In this document: positions 24,720-33,529 of the stretch, piece by piece | Numbering within the stretch: position 1 is the stretch's first letter | Layout of the letters: each line of letters begins with the position of its first letter | Assembly: GCA_031082125.1 (NCBI GenBank) | Contig: JAVHLM010000010.1 | Span: forward strand, 162,287 to 214,665 | Source: Candidatus Eremiobacterota bacterium | GTDB lineage: Bacteria > Vulcanimicrobiota > CADAWZ01 > Ess09-12 | Length of the DNA: 52,379 nucleotides | Direction of reading: 5' to 3' | Program-made: the position numbers and the translations under genes | Notes under the pieces: generated by a model | The model's input: only the letters and a program-made list of their open reading frames with translations | What the model was told of the DNA's origin: nothing | Database searches by the model: none

Positions 24720-25997
24720 ATGAAAATAAAGAAAAGCAAACAACTGCAGGTGCTTGCCGCGCTGGCGGTTGTCTCTTTTGCCGTCCTGACCCTGCTTTTC
24801 ATCACCAATGCCCTGCTGGAGAGCGTGCCTGATTACTTCGATCTTAATCCTCTCTGGACAAGGAGCGGTGAGGAATTTACCTATTTCAGATATTACTGGA
24901 ACCTCAGAGGGAAAAAGGATCTGCTGGAATTCTGGAAAGCCCGCCATGATGGGAGCCGCCCTCTACGCCTGGCGCGCTTTGACAAGGGGTTCATACTATA
25001 CAGCATCAGATTTTTCAGGGTTGCAGAGAATGGAAGGGAAGTGGTCCTCCGCCTTTCCCGCGAGGACCGGGAGTACCCCTTCCGTATAAGGGATTACCTT
25101 TTTCTCATCAATGTGGCGACAGGTGAGAAGAGGGTATGGGAGCTTGATAAGAAGTCACAATGGGATATTTTTCTTGCCTATGATTATGATACGGCCCTGG
25201 TGCGAAGAGTGGCCGGGGGTGGAAGAAACAGGCTTGTCTTTACCGACTTTGGAGGTACATCGATCTTTTCCGAGTTTTCCTATGGGGCTGACGAGGTATG
25301 CGCGGCGGCAGTGCTTTTTGACGGGGGGAGGAGTGCCTTTGTCGCTCTTGATAACTCCGCTCTGGCGCCGGGGAACCCCGGCAAATACCGGACAGCCATA
25401 ATTCACCGCGACAGGTCCTTGAAGCCTTCCTGGGCGCCTGTCGAATGCCGTATCATATCCCCTTACTATCTCAAGAAGACAGGGCTCTTCGTCGCCCATG
25501 GGTCCGATTCACCCCGTGTCCCCGGCAGCAAGGCCTTCTACGTCTTTGACAGGTCGATGAAATTACTGCGCACTATCCCCGATCCCTCTGATGACAGGCA
25601 CTTTGTCTTTGAGTATTCCTGTGCTCCCGACGAGGGAACGATCCTTCATTCCCAGGGCAGGGATGTCTACAGGATGGATATAAGGAGCGGCGCATCGAAA
25701 AAAGTCGGCTTCGGCTTCCAGATTATTCCTCCCGTCCAGGAGGGCCCCGGCCATGCACTGCTCGTGACAGGCAAAACGGGCATTTTTACCTCGCGAGAGG
25801 CCGGAGACAGCCTGAAGCGTGTGACAGACCTTTCCCCGAGAAGGGCTCTGGAGCAGCACCAATGGTTCCGCCGCTATGAAGATGCAAGGGAGACTTTTTC
25901 CCGATCCGTTCTGCATCTTGCCTACCCCGACGAGTTTCAGGAAATAAATAAAGGAGAGGCCCACGGGGAGCCTCCCGGGGAAGAGGAAAGTGACTGA
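24720..25997 (+). CDS. Membrane-anchored beta-propeller-like protein
   Basis: A basic N-terminus and one transmembrane helix (about 11-32) are followed by about 390 residues of alternating short beta strands (for example FLINVATGEKRVWELD and VYRMDIRSGASKKVGF), typical of degenerate propeller repeats. This part is probably periplasmic. The ATG lacks a clear ribosome binding site. The stop overlaps the start of the MetH-activation-domain gene by 8 bp, so the two are translationally coupled, although no shared role is evident. Promoter region contains the palindrome at 24639-24654. Function unknown. Confidence 0.7.
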   Translation: MKIKKSKQLQVLAALAVVSFAVLTLLFITNALLESVPDYFDLNPLWTRSGEEFTYFRYYWNLRGKKDLLEFWKARHDGSRPLRLARFDKGFILYSIRFFRVAENGREVVLRLSREDREYPFRIRDYLFLINVATGEKRVWELDKKSQWDIFLAYDYDTALVRRVAGGGRNRLVFTDFGGTSIFSEFSYGADEVCAAAVLFDGGRSAFVALDNSALAPGNPGKYRTAIIHRDRSLKPSWAPVECRIISPYYLKKTGLFVAHGSDSPRVPGSKAFYVFDRSMKLLRTIPDPSDDRHFVFEYSCAPDEGTILHSQGRDVYRMDIRSGASKKVGFGFQIIPPVQEGPGHALLVTGKTGIFTSREAGDSLKRVTDLSPRRALEQHQWFRRYEDARETFSRSVLHLAYPDEFQEINKGEAHGEPPGEEESD

Positions 25998-26631
25998 CGT
26001 GGCGCTCTACGAGGAGTTTCTGGAAGATTTCCCCATTGAGCTGAGAGAGCGATCGGTCCTGAGGTATATGGGGTACCCTTCAGCGGAAAGCACCATGAAA
26101 TCCCCTTTTGCGTCGCGGATTCGTGGCATGCTGGGGGAGATGATTGCCGGGGCCCCCCGGCTTTTTACCCCTAAAGGGATATTCTGCACGGCTCCGCTCA
26201 CCGTCGAGGGAGACTCTCTCTTTCTGTGCGGTGCCTCATTTACCAGCGCCTTCCTGGCCCGCAGGTTCCGGGGAGCTTCCCTTGCAGGGCTTTTTGCCGT
26301 GACCATCGGCAGCGGCCTGGAGCGAGAGCTCAAAGGGCTTTTTGAAAAGGGGAGGATGTCAGAGGCGCTTATCCTTGACAGCATCGGCAGCGAAGCCGCG
26401 GAGCAGGCAGCACGCTTTGTGCACCGCCGCATTGAGAAGCATCTGGGGATGAGGCTTGTGCGCTATTCACCCGGATATAATGACCGGAAAACAGGCTTTG
26501 ACTGGGATATCAGGGAGCAGGCCATGCTCTTCAGGCTTCTCGCGCCTGAAAGGGTGGGAATCACCCTTTCCAGAACTTCAATGATGGAGCCCAGGAAGTC
26601 TGTCACGGCCATTATTGGCCCGGGCTTTTGA
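25990..26631 (+). CDS. Free-standing B12-dependent methionine synthase activation-domain protein
   Basis: This 213-residue protein matches the C-terminal activation (AdoMet-binding) domain of MetH. It has RYSPGYND, followed by a Trp, then Q-x-x-LFRLL and ITLSRTSMMEPRKSVTAIIG. In MetH this domain binds S-adenosylmethionine to reductively remethylate inactive cob(II)alamin. Free-standing versions serve split MetH enzymes or other corrinoid methyltransferases. No other methyltransferase or corrinoid gene is nearby. GTG start, overlapping the previous gene by 8 bp, with GAGGAAA upstream. The 3' end overlaps the convergent gene by 20 bp. Confidence 0.87.
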   Translation: MTDVALYEEFLEDFPIELRERSVLRYMGYPSAESTMKSPFASRIRGMLGEMIAGAPRLFTPKGIFCTAPLTVEGDSLFLCGASFTSAFLARRFRGASLAGLFAVTIGSGLERELKGLFEKGRMSEALILDSIGSEAAEQAARFVHRRIEKHLGMRLVRYSPGYNDRKTGFDWDIREQAMLFRLLAPERVGITLSRTSMMEPRKSVTAIIGPGF

Positions 26632-27445
26632 CAGGCTCCTCCGGGGTGTCAGCAGAAACAACCGTTTTTCTCTCTGCCAGGTAAGCATTGATGGTTTTGT
26701 AGCTTTTTTTTATCGAAGCCATGAAGGGAATGATGAGGAATACGGCAAAAAGTGCCAGGGCAATGGGGACAAAGGCATTTCCCAGGAGCAGGGCCCCGAG
26801 TATGGTAAAGATTATCTCCTCCCTTATCACGTAAAAAGGCTTCAGGTACTTGTTGATAAACATTGCCTCCCTTTTGCAGGAGGGGCATATGCGCTCTTTG
26901 CCGGTTTTCGCTTCGCCGCAGTAAGGGCAGAAATTCCTGAAGGCCGCGAGGGACACTTTGATAGGCTCGATTTTCTGGGTAAGCTCCTCGAAGAGATTGA
27001 ATGCCCCTTCCAATGGGTGCATCAGGGGATCGTTCACGATGACCAGGGAGCCTTTTGAGTGCTTCAGCCTGAATTCCCTCGGATAGACCCCTATGGCAGG
27101 GTGCGTGTCAAGAATGATGGAGCTTCCCTCTAAGTCCCGCCATGAGAATATTTTTTCTCCCTGGAAATCCTTATAAGTGAGGCCTTTTCTCATGGTCTCG
27201 ATCACTATTGAGGCATATTTCTGGAGAGTGATGTTCCTTTTTACCGGGAAGTACACCAGCAGCAGAAAAAGAAGGAGCGCAAGGGCCATGAAATTCTGCT
27301 GCAGGGTCTCAGGGCCGGGTTTGTGATGGACAAGATAAAAATACATGAAGGCCAGGTATGTGAAGATGCCGAACCAGAGGGAAAACTCCATCTTTTTCCA
27401 GCTCTTCTTGTCTTTTCTCCTTGTGCTGAATATGTATGCTGCCAT
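26612..27445 (-). CDS. Membrane protein with internal zinc ribbon
   Basis: Two N-terminal transmembrane helices (about 21-40 and 52-67), a soluble region of about 120 residues, a Cys4 zinc ribbon (CPYC...CPSC) and two more hydrophobic helices near 205-250. The soluble part contains a PH-like beta stretch (KIFSWRDLEGSSI). AAGGA lies 10 nt before the ATG, which is 14 bp after the stop of the preceding membrane-protein gene, so both belong to the operon starting at 30156. No family recognised. Confidence 0.65.
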   Translation of the reverse strand: MAAYIFSTRRKDKKSWKKMEFSLWFGIFTYLAFMYFYLVHHKPGPETLQQNFMALALLLFLLLVYFPVKRNITLQKYASIVIETMRKGLTYKDFQGEKIFSWRDLEGSSIILDTHPAIGVYPREFRLKHSKGSLVIVNDPLMHPLEGAFNLFEELTQKIEPIKVSLAAFRNFCPYCGEAKTGKERICPSCKREAMFINKYLKPFYVIREEIIFTILGALLLGNAFVPIALALFAVFLIIPFMASIKKSYKTINAYLAERKTVVSADTPEEPVKSPGQ

Positions 27446-27459
27446 GAAGACCCGGTCCT

Positions 27460-28230
27460 TTATTTTCTGCCTTTTTTCTTCATCTCCGAGCGGAATATGA
27501 ACACCGTGAGGATAACGAGTATCAGAAGGCCCGTGATGTCCATCTGGTTGGCTGTTCCTTTGACAAGGTAGAGCAGCAGGCCCCAGACGGCCACAAGGGC
27601 AATCGGCACCAGCATCATTTCGGTGCTCCCTATATCGGTGGTCACCTGGAAAATATTTTCCACGGTATTTTTCGCTTTTGCTTCGCCAAGCAGGGCACCT
27701 TCAGTGAGGGGGCGGAGCGGTATGAGGCGCCAGGCGAGAAATGAAGCCGCCGCGAGGGCCATGAGGAAGAGGATGAAGCCCGAAATACCGGGGATGCTTC
27801 CCTTGTAATATCTCATCACGTTGCCGAAGAGAAAGCTCAGCACTATCATGACCACGAAAGTGACAACAGCTATTGCCTGGATCTTTACCGATCCGTCGGT
27901 GTGATCGAGGAACTGGCCGTCGTGCATGATGATGAGTTTCTTGTTCAGGATAACGAAGCCCGACATCACTGCGGCGGAGAGGATTCCCACAAAGGCCACG
28001 GCGAGGCCGGCTCCTCCGAAGAAGGCGAAGGCACCCGGTGTCGACTCCCTGAAAAAGAGGGCGAAGAAAATGGCATGTGCCACCAGGACTATGGCAAGGT
28101 AAAGGTAGAGGGGGAAGCGGTTCAGGCGGAAATAGACCCAGAAAAAGAGTATTGAGGCGAGAAAGGACATAACACTCTTCAACAGGACAATATCCTGGGG
28201 ATTAAGCCAGGGATTTGTCGCACCTCCCAT
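27460..28230 (-). CDS. Polytopic membrane protein
   Basis: This 256-residue protein has about eight hydrophobic segments, a few charged loops and a short basic tail (MKKKGRK). The ATG has AAAGGAG about 9 nt upstream. It sits 27 bp after the secreted-protein gene and 14 bp before the zinc-ribbon membrane protein. The group looks like an envelope module, but no motif reveals its role. Confidence 0.65.
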   Translation of the reverse strand: MGGATNPWLNPQDIVLLKSVMSFLASILFFWVYFRLNRFPLYLYLAIVLVAHAIFFALFFRESTPGAFAFFGGAGLAVAFVGILSAAVMSGFVILNKKLIIMHDGQFLDHTDGSVKIQAIAVVTFVVMIVLSFLFGNVMRYYKGSIPGISGFILFLMALAAASFLAWRLIPLRPLTEGALLGEAKAKNTVENIFQVTTDIGSTEMMLVPIALVAVWGLLLYLVKGTANQMDITGLLILVILTVFIFRSEMKKKGRK

Positions 28231-28257
28231 GATACCACGCTCCTTTACAATAATATT

Positions 28258-30156
28258 CTATCTGCCACGCAATATTGCGTATCCGTGCTCAGGTATTCTG
28301 ATTTTCGCAGGTGTTGCCTGGAGGCCCGTGACCGATGATGCAGTCACTCCTGTCTTGGTGTAGGTGGTGAAGGAAGTGATCAGGAGGTTTTTCTGGGTGA
28401 GGGAATTGGTGGGGAATTCCAGGTCAACCCTGAAAAAGCTTTTGATGAACACAAGGGAGTGGCCTGCCGGGTCGGAGAAAATCCGCCATTCCACTGAAGG
28501 CTGGAGTATCACCGCGTCCAGGATGGTGGGATTTGTATGCAGGAGGCCCGAGTAGCGGATTCCCAGGCTGTGGAGGCCGGGGAGAAGCACGCGGGGCTCA
28601 AGGACCTCCTTCATGGTGATATAGGGGGTATCAGGCGATCCCCCGAGGGGGACGGTGAAGATCCTGTCGCCGTCAATCCTCATCATTATCGACGAGCCCA
28701 TATCCAGGCCCGGCTGCTTGAGATAGACCAGGTAGAAATCATAGGTGTTCTCCTCCTGAGTCTCAAATTTGATCCAGAAAGAATTCTCCCGCTTGATGAC
28801 CACGTTCTTTCCCGTGGCGCCGCCCGGGTACAGGCGGTCTTCCACATCGTAGTCTTTTCTCACGGCTTTACCGTCTTCGGCCTCAAGCACCTTGAAGGTG
28901 TGGGGGGGATATTTTTCCGTGGTGTGCAACTGCTGCATGGCTGCAGTGTTCCACAGCTCAATGAGTGTCATGAGGGCTTCGGCAGAGGCCCTGGCGCTCC
29001 CGTCAGGTGATTTCCCTTTTTCATTCAGGGAGCGCCATGCCATCCCCGTGGATTTGTCATACATGATCTCCTTTTTCGTGTTGTTGCCGAAGAGCCATGA
29101 TGCGGCAAGCCCGGCCATAAGAGAGTAATGCTCCTTTTTCGTGGCTCTTGCGAGGCTTGCCAGGTTCTCTGCCATCACCTGGACTCCCGCGCTCTCCTGG
29201 GGAAATATCACTGGGCCCGGGGCCATTCCAGGCAGAGGGCCGTATGATGCGATAAAATGGGTATAAAGACCGTTGGCCTCGCGCTCCGCCGATTCTATCC
29301 ACGCCTGCTGGCCGAACTGGGCACCGGCCCGGGAGAGGGCTGCCATCTGCCGGTTGTGCGAGAGGGTCCAGAGGTTGAAGTCAGCAACGCTCTCATAATG
29401 GCCGCAGAAGGGAAACTCCTCGTAGTTGGTTCCCGAAAAGGAGCTCACGGCATCGCAGAGCCTGGAGATGAGATCCTTTACAGCGGCATCCTGATGGAGC
29501 TGATAATGCTCCATCAGCCCCAGAATGAAGACAGAAGTGGTATCGCTCTCGCCGTTAATAAGCCAGGCAGGCATCTCCTTGCCATGAAGAGTGATGGTCT
29601 CTCTATATCCTTTGCCCGGCTTCGCAAAAGCGGCCTCGAGCTGCGAGATGACTTTTTCCACAGGCCCGTCGAGCTTTGCGGCATATGACGGGTCGTCCTT
29701 TGCCAGGATTCTCCGGGACCTTGAGAGGGCCCAGAAGGCGTTTGCGCTTGAAAGATCGGCCCTGGCCTCCTGGGTGCCGTCAGGTGTGCCGTCGGCCTTC
29801 AGCCCTTTTCTGAAGAAGCCCTCGTTGCTCTGCATGGCAAGCAGATAGGTAAGGGCATCCTTTATCTTCTCCATGGAGGACGTGTCATGAAGCTTTTCAT
29901 AGGAAGCGCAGTAAAGCAGACAGATACGGGCTATATCCTCGGTCACGAAGGAATACTCAAAAGACCCGTCGCTCTTTTTCGCCCCTGCCGTTGCCCAGAG
30001 CGATCCTTCGCTCCCGCCGGGTATTTTTACCCTCATCCTCTGGGTCTCCAGGTAGGTAAAATTAACTTCTGGACGGTTCACGGATTCCCGTGCAGGGGAC
30101 TGTGCCCCGCAGAGCGCCCATATGAGTACGATGAAGAGTGCAGTTTTTTTCGACAA
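28258..30156 (-). CDS. Large exported protein, possible (alpha/alpha)-barrel glycosidase-like domain
   Basis: A signal peptide (about 1-22) precedes roughly 400 mainly helical residues. Repeating helix pairs such as ALTYLLAMQSNEGFF and SSANAFWALSRSRRIL recall six-hairpin (alpha/alpha) folds of terpenoid-cyclase or glycosidase-like proteins. The last ~220 residues are beta-rich, like a carbohydrate-binding module. No catalytic residues could be assigned. The start is TTG with GGAGG 4-5 nt upstream; a small hairpin and a 13-bp palindrome lie just before it. It is the first gene of a three-gene minus-strand group with two membrane proteins. The fold is a suggestion only. Confidence 0.6.
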   Translation of the reverse strand: MSKKTALFIVLIWALCGAQSPARESVNRPEVNFTYLETQRMRVKIPGGSEGSLWATAGAKKSDGSFEYSFVTEDIARICLLYCASYEKLHDTSSMEKIKDALTYLLAMQSNEGFFRKGLKADGTPDGTQEARADLSSANAFWALSRSRRILAKDDPSYAAKLDGPVEKVISQLEAAFAKPGKGYRETITLHGKEMPAWLINGESDTTSVFILGLMEHYQLHQDAAVKDLISRLCDAVSSFSGTNYEEFPFCGHYESVADFNLWTLSHNRQMAALSRAGAQFGQQAWIESAEREANGLYTHFIASYGPLPGMAPGPVIFPQESAGVQVMAENLASLARATKKEHYSLMAGLAASWLFGNNTKKEIMYDKSTGMAWRSLNEKGKSPDGSARASAEALMTLIELWNTAAMQQLHTTEKYPPHTFKVLEAEDGKAVRKDYDVEDRLYPGGATGKNVVIKRENSFWIKFETQEENTYDFYLVYLKQPGLDMGSSIMMRIDGDRIFTVPLGGSPDTPYITMKEVLEPRVLLPGLHSLGIRYSGLLHTNPTILDAVILQPSVEWRIFSDPAGHSLVFIKSFFRVDLEFPTNSLTQKNLLITSFTTYTKTGVTASSVTGLQATPAKIRIPEHGYAILRGR

Positions 30157-30175
30157 GATACCTCCAGGGATCTCA

Positions 30176-30204
30176 GTGAGCTTCGCTCACCATAATTCCA
30201 TTAT
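30176..30204 (-). promoter_or_regulatory. Hairpin and AT-rich palindrome upstream of the large exported-protein gene
   Basis: GTGAGC-TTC-GCTCAC (30176-30190) would form a 6-bp hairpin about 20 nt before the TTG start. Next to it is ATAAT-TCC-ATTAT (30192-30204), a perfect 5-3-5 palindrome whose half-sites recall the perR-leader palindrome but with shorter spacing. Flanking -35/-10 matches are weak. Confidence 0.3.
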
Positions 30205-30252
30205 TTAAGATGCCTTCATTACCATGTTCATCGAAGTTCCGCTGCGGGAACC

Positions 30253-31110
30253 TCAGGGAAGGGGAGTGCCGGGAAGCTTTTCTATGTGCTCTTCCCTCTC
30301 GCTCTTGAATTGCTGCGGCACTTCCCGAATGAAAACCTCCTCCTCCACAGGAGAGAGAAGGGGTGACATGATGCGCTCCTCTTCAAGTGTCGCCTTTTTT
30401 TCCGGTTTTTTAGGTGCGCTTGTGAGCTCTACGTTGCTTTCAACGCCGCCCCGTGCGACAAAAGTCTCTGTTTTCAGGTCGAAATAGGCTTCGGGACTGA
30501 TCATCCAGTCCTTGGGGCCGCGCTCGAACCTTACATTGCCTGTCATGGTGATGAGGGAGGCGCTGTGTGAGTAGTGAACCACGTCGGCATAGGCGGTCTT
30601 TTCCTTTCTCCAGACTTTCACGTTCCTTCTTGCCTCTCCATCCCTTGATTCCCAGAAAAACTCGATTTCCTCGCATGTCATGATGACGGTGCCCTCGTCG
30701 CTCTTCTGCTCCTTCGCCGGCGGAGGCGCCTGCTCCCCTTTCCGGGGAGCGGTGCCTTCCTCCATGAGCGCCCTTACGTGGCCTGAAATGAGCACCTTCT
30801 TTTCGTTGTAAAAGGCGTCCATCCTGTCGCCGTATATCACGTTGCCTGGCTGCCAGAGCTTCACGCCTCCGGTGAAGTGGCCCACCTTTGTGACGCCGTT
30901 GAATTCTGCCCTGGCAGAGGTCATCACGGCCTCTCCGTAAGTGACTTTCACATTGTTGATGAGGCGCACAAACTTCTTCTTGTCGTCATAAGTGAGTTTT
31001 TCAGCAGTCATGCGTATCTCGCCGGGCGGTTTTGCAGGCTCCTGCGAAAAGACCGGCACAAGGAGGCTGAGCACGAATAGAAGGGTGAGATAGAGCGTTT
31101 TGTGAAGCAT
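30253..31110 (-). CDS. LptA/OstA-like periplasmic protein
   Basis: A signal peptide (about 1-22, ending VFSQE) precedes repeating beta strands of the OstA/LptA fold: IRMTAEKLTYDDKKKFVRL, AVMTSARAEF, NVIYGDRMDAFYNEKKVLI and, after a Pro/Lys insertion, a second series ending FVARGGVESN. Such proteins form the periplasmic bridge that carries LPS or a similar lipid to the outer membrane. It is longer (285) than E. coli LptA (185) and has a charged C-terminal tail. ATG at 31110 was chosen for its GAGGA site; in-frame ATG at 31125 and TTG at 31137 lack one. It is 41 bp after lnt and near the LptD-like gene. Confidence 0.8.
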   Translation of the reverse strand: MLHKTLYLTLLFVLSLLVPVFSQEPAKPPGEIRMTAEKLTYDDKKKFVRLINNVKVTYGEAVMTSARAEFNGVTKVGHFTGGVKLWQPGNVIYGDRMDAFYNEKKVLISGHVRALMEEGTAPRKGEQAPPPAKEQKSDEGTVIMTCEEIEFFWESRDGEARRNVKVWRKEKTAYADVVHYSHSASLITMTGNVRFERGPKDWMISPEAYFDLKTETFVARGGVESNVELTSAPKKPEKKATLEEERIMSPLLSPVEEEVFIREVPQQFKSEREEHIEKLPGTPLP

Positions 31111-31151
31111 AAAATGGTTCCTCATAATCCAGAGCAAGGCATTTCTTCTTG

Positions 31152-32729
31152 TTATGAGACCTCTTTTCCTCCTTTGCTCTTTCCGGCCTGCGAAGGCTGC
31201 CTTTCCCTGGAGCGCCGGAGCGCAAGGGCGAAGGCCGGGAGTGCGGCAATAAGGAGAAATACGTTTCCGTGGCGCGTGTAAAATGTTCCCGCAGGGGTGA
31301 TCACGAGGTCATCGGTGAGGACAACCCTTGTATAGATCTCCGATTTTTTCCTTATCTTTCCATGGGGGTCTATGAAGGCGCTGACCCCGGTGTTTGCAGC
31401 CTGCACCACGTTCGAATGATTCTCCACGGCGCGGAAGACGCTCCATCCCAGGTGATGGACCGCCGCTGAGCTCCTCTCAAACCAGGCGTCGTTGGTAAGG
31501 ACCGCGAGAAATGTTGCTCCGTTCCTGACATTCACTCTTGCAATACCGGGAAAATCGGACTCAAAGCAGATGAGCACCGAGAAGGAGCCCCAGGGAGTGG
31601 GGAAGAGCGTCCACCGGTCCCCGGAAGAGAAATCCTGGACCCTGTCAAAGACAGAGTATTTTCTGAGGTGTTTCCTGAAGGGAAGATATTCACCGAAAGG
31701 CACAATGTGCCGCTTGCTGTACTCTGCAGTAATTTTCCCCTGCGGCGAGAAAAGGAAGACCGTGTTGAGCTTCCTTCCGTCTGGAGCGGCCTGCGGTGCC
31801 CCGGCTGCAAAGTAGATTTTCTCCCACGCCGTGAAGTGCTCGAGATATTCCTTTGCCACGGTGTTGTTGGGAATGAAGGTGGGAACCGATGTCTCAGGCC
31901 AGAATACAAGCGACGTTCCCTCCTGTGCCGCCTTCGCGGAGAGAGCGGTAAGGGTCTCGAGGGTCCAGCGGAGCATCCTGTTGTCCCATTTCATAAGCAT
32001 GTCAACACTGGGCTGCACTATGCTCACTTTCACGCGGGGGAAGATGCCTTTCCGCGCGCTGTCTCCGGCGATTACAAGATGGCCGTATGCCAAGGTTACT
32101 GTCATAAGCGCTGCAAAGGAGAGCGCCAGGGAGAGCAGGCCTTTCTTACGCTCGGCTGTTTTCCTGTCGCCCTGCGGGGACTTTTGAGCCCTCATCACAG
32201 TGATGAGAAGCCATGCAAGCACCATATTGCCGAGCATGACGAGGAATGAAATGCCATACATCCCTGTGATGCCCGCCACCTGTATCAAGGTAACCTGCTC
32301 ATACTGCGAGTATGCGATGGCTCCCCAGTTGATGCCGAGGGGGCCCAGGGAGCGGCCGTACTCATAGAAGACAAAGAGGAGCACAGGGAGAAAAAGGCGG
32401 GCAGGTCGGGCGGGCTCGTCTTCAAGCGCCCAGGCGGCAAAGCCTCCCCAGAGCCCGAAGTAAAACCCCTGCCACAGGGAGAGGGCGAACCACACGTGCC
32501 CTCCGAAGACCCAGCCCCAGAGGTATATCGTCGAGAAGAAAAGGAAGCCTGTAAGCCATGAGAGAAAAAAGCCGGTCCTGAAAGTGACGCCATAGAGGGC
32601 CACGAGAAGGGGAGCCAGGGCGCACCAGGCAAAGAGGAAATGCCCCTTGTCCGGGAAGCTCATTCCCAGGAGGAAACCGGAAAGGGTTGCAAGAAGTATC
32701 CTCACAAGCAAATCAGTCTTTCGGCTCAT
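31152..32729 (-). CDS. lnt: Apolipoprotein N-acyltransferase
   Basis: This inner-membrane enzyme adds the third acyl chain to outer-membrane lipoproteins. The N-terminal ~190 residues form about six transmembrane helices. The periplasmic nitrilase domain has the Glu-Lys-Cys triad in WPETSVP, SKRHIVPFGEYLP and LICFESDFP. A last transmembrane helix is near the C-terminus. Length of 525 matches E. coli Lnt (512). Lnt is largely a diderm enzyme, so it supports an outer membrane here. It is followed by the LptA-like gene. Confidence 0.95.
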   Translation of the reverse strand: MSRKTDLLVRILLATLSGFLLGMSFPDKGHFLFAWCALAPLLVALYGVTFRTGFFLSWLTGFLFFSTIYLWGWVFGGHVWFALSLWQGFYFGLWGGFAAWALEDEPARPARLFLPVLLFVFYEYGRSLGPLGINWGAIAYSQYEQVTLIQVAGITGMYGISFLVMLGNMVLAWLLITVMRAQKSPQGDRKTAERKKGLLSLALSFAALMTVTLAYGHLVIAGDSARKGIFPRVKVSIVQPSVDMLMKWDNRMLRWTLETLTALSAKAAQEGTSLVFWPETSVPTFIPNNTVAKEYLEHFTAWEKIYFAAGAPQAAPDGRKLNTVFLFSPQGKITAEYSKRHIVPFGEYLPFRKHLRKYSVFDRVQDFSSGDRWTLFPTPWGSFSVLICFESDFPGIARVNVRNGATFLAVLTNDAWFERSSAAVHHLGWSVFRAVENHSNVVQAANTGVSAFIDPHGKIRKKSEIYTRVVLTDDLVITPAGTFYTRHGNVFLLIAALPAFALALRRSRERQPSQAGKSKGGKEVS

Positions 32730-32786
32730 GGTCTTTGAAGGAATACCATAACAAGGCCCATGAATCCTTTCTAGCGAGGAACCACA

Positions 32787-33494
32787 ATGAAGAACTATCT
32801 TTCCCTGGCGTCAGCCTTCATGCTCCTTCTCCTTCTCGTTTCCTGTGCCCAGGGCCCGAGCGGCCAGAGCTTCAGCCAGGGAGGGAGCACGGCCGATAAG
32901 AACTATATCACCTTCACTCTCACTTTCAATGAGACAGGCTCCATCGCTTCGAACGGCTACTACCTGATAATGCTGAACAGCGAGGCCCAGCCGATAGAGG
33001 TGACCAACACGGGGACTTACACCGATGCCTTGAGGCTCTATAACGATCCCCTCGCGGGGCCTACCTATTACTGGCTTCACAGGATCCCGAGCGTTCCCGG
33101 CCCCGGTTACGAATTTGTATACACTGCGAGGATTGATCAGTACGCCCAGATTTCATCTGACAGCCGGACCCTGAGCTTTACCTTCTCCACGAAGGACAGC
33201 TCGGTGATTTTCAACCAGTATATCTTCAACAGGTTCACCGCACAGGCCCTTACCACCGATAACTTCAGCAGCGCAATGATAGGCAGAACTCTTGATACCA
33301 TGGGGCCTGGACCTGACATTACGCACAGCGACCTATACACCGTCATGGTAAATAAGACTACCGGCCCGGAAAACCCTCTTCCTCCCAATTATCCTGATGA
33401 CGAGCTTTACGACTGGGCTACCAAGGGTGATCTTCCCGCCGATTTCCCCTACGTGAATTTTGACATCAAGAGCTTCCAGATTTACACGTACTGA
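32787..33494 (+). CDS. Putative lipoprotein of unknown function
   Basis: This 235-residue protein has a classical lipobox (LLVSC, Cys20) after a hydrophobic signal. The mature part is beta-rich, with many Thr/Tyr/Ser residues and repeated strand patterns (FTLTFNETGSI, LSFTFSTKDSS). CGAGGAA lies about 8 nt before the ATG. It diverges from lnt, the enzyme that would complete its acylation, and converges on the LptD-like gene. No family recognised. Confidence 0.75.
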   Translation: MKNYLSLASAFMLLLLLVSCAQGPSGQSFSQGGSTADKNYITFTLTFNETGSIASNGYYLIMLNSEAQPIEVTNTGTYTDALRLYNDPLAGPTYYWLHRIPSVPGPGYEFVYTARIDQYAQISSDSRTLSFTFSTKDSSVIFNQYIFNRFTAQALTTDNFSSAMIGRTLDTMGPGPDITHSDLYTVMVNKTTGPENPLPPNYPDDELYDWATKGDLPADFPYVNFDIKSFQIYTY

Positions 33495-33529
33495 TATTCG
33501 TTGGCATTCTTGCTTCAGTGTTGTGGAGG

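Noticed and set aside
28245-28262. AT-rich sequence (aataatattctat) resembling the ATAATAG palindrome
   Set aside because: Arms do not match well and it lies at the 3' end of one gene just before the ribosome binding site of the next, not in a promoter.
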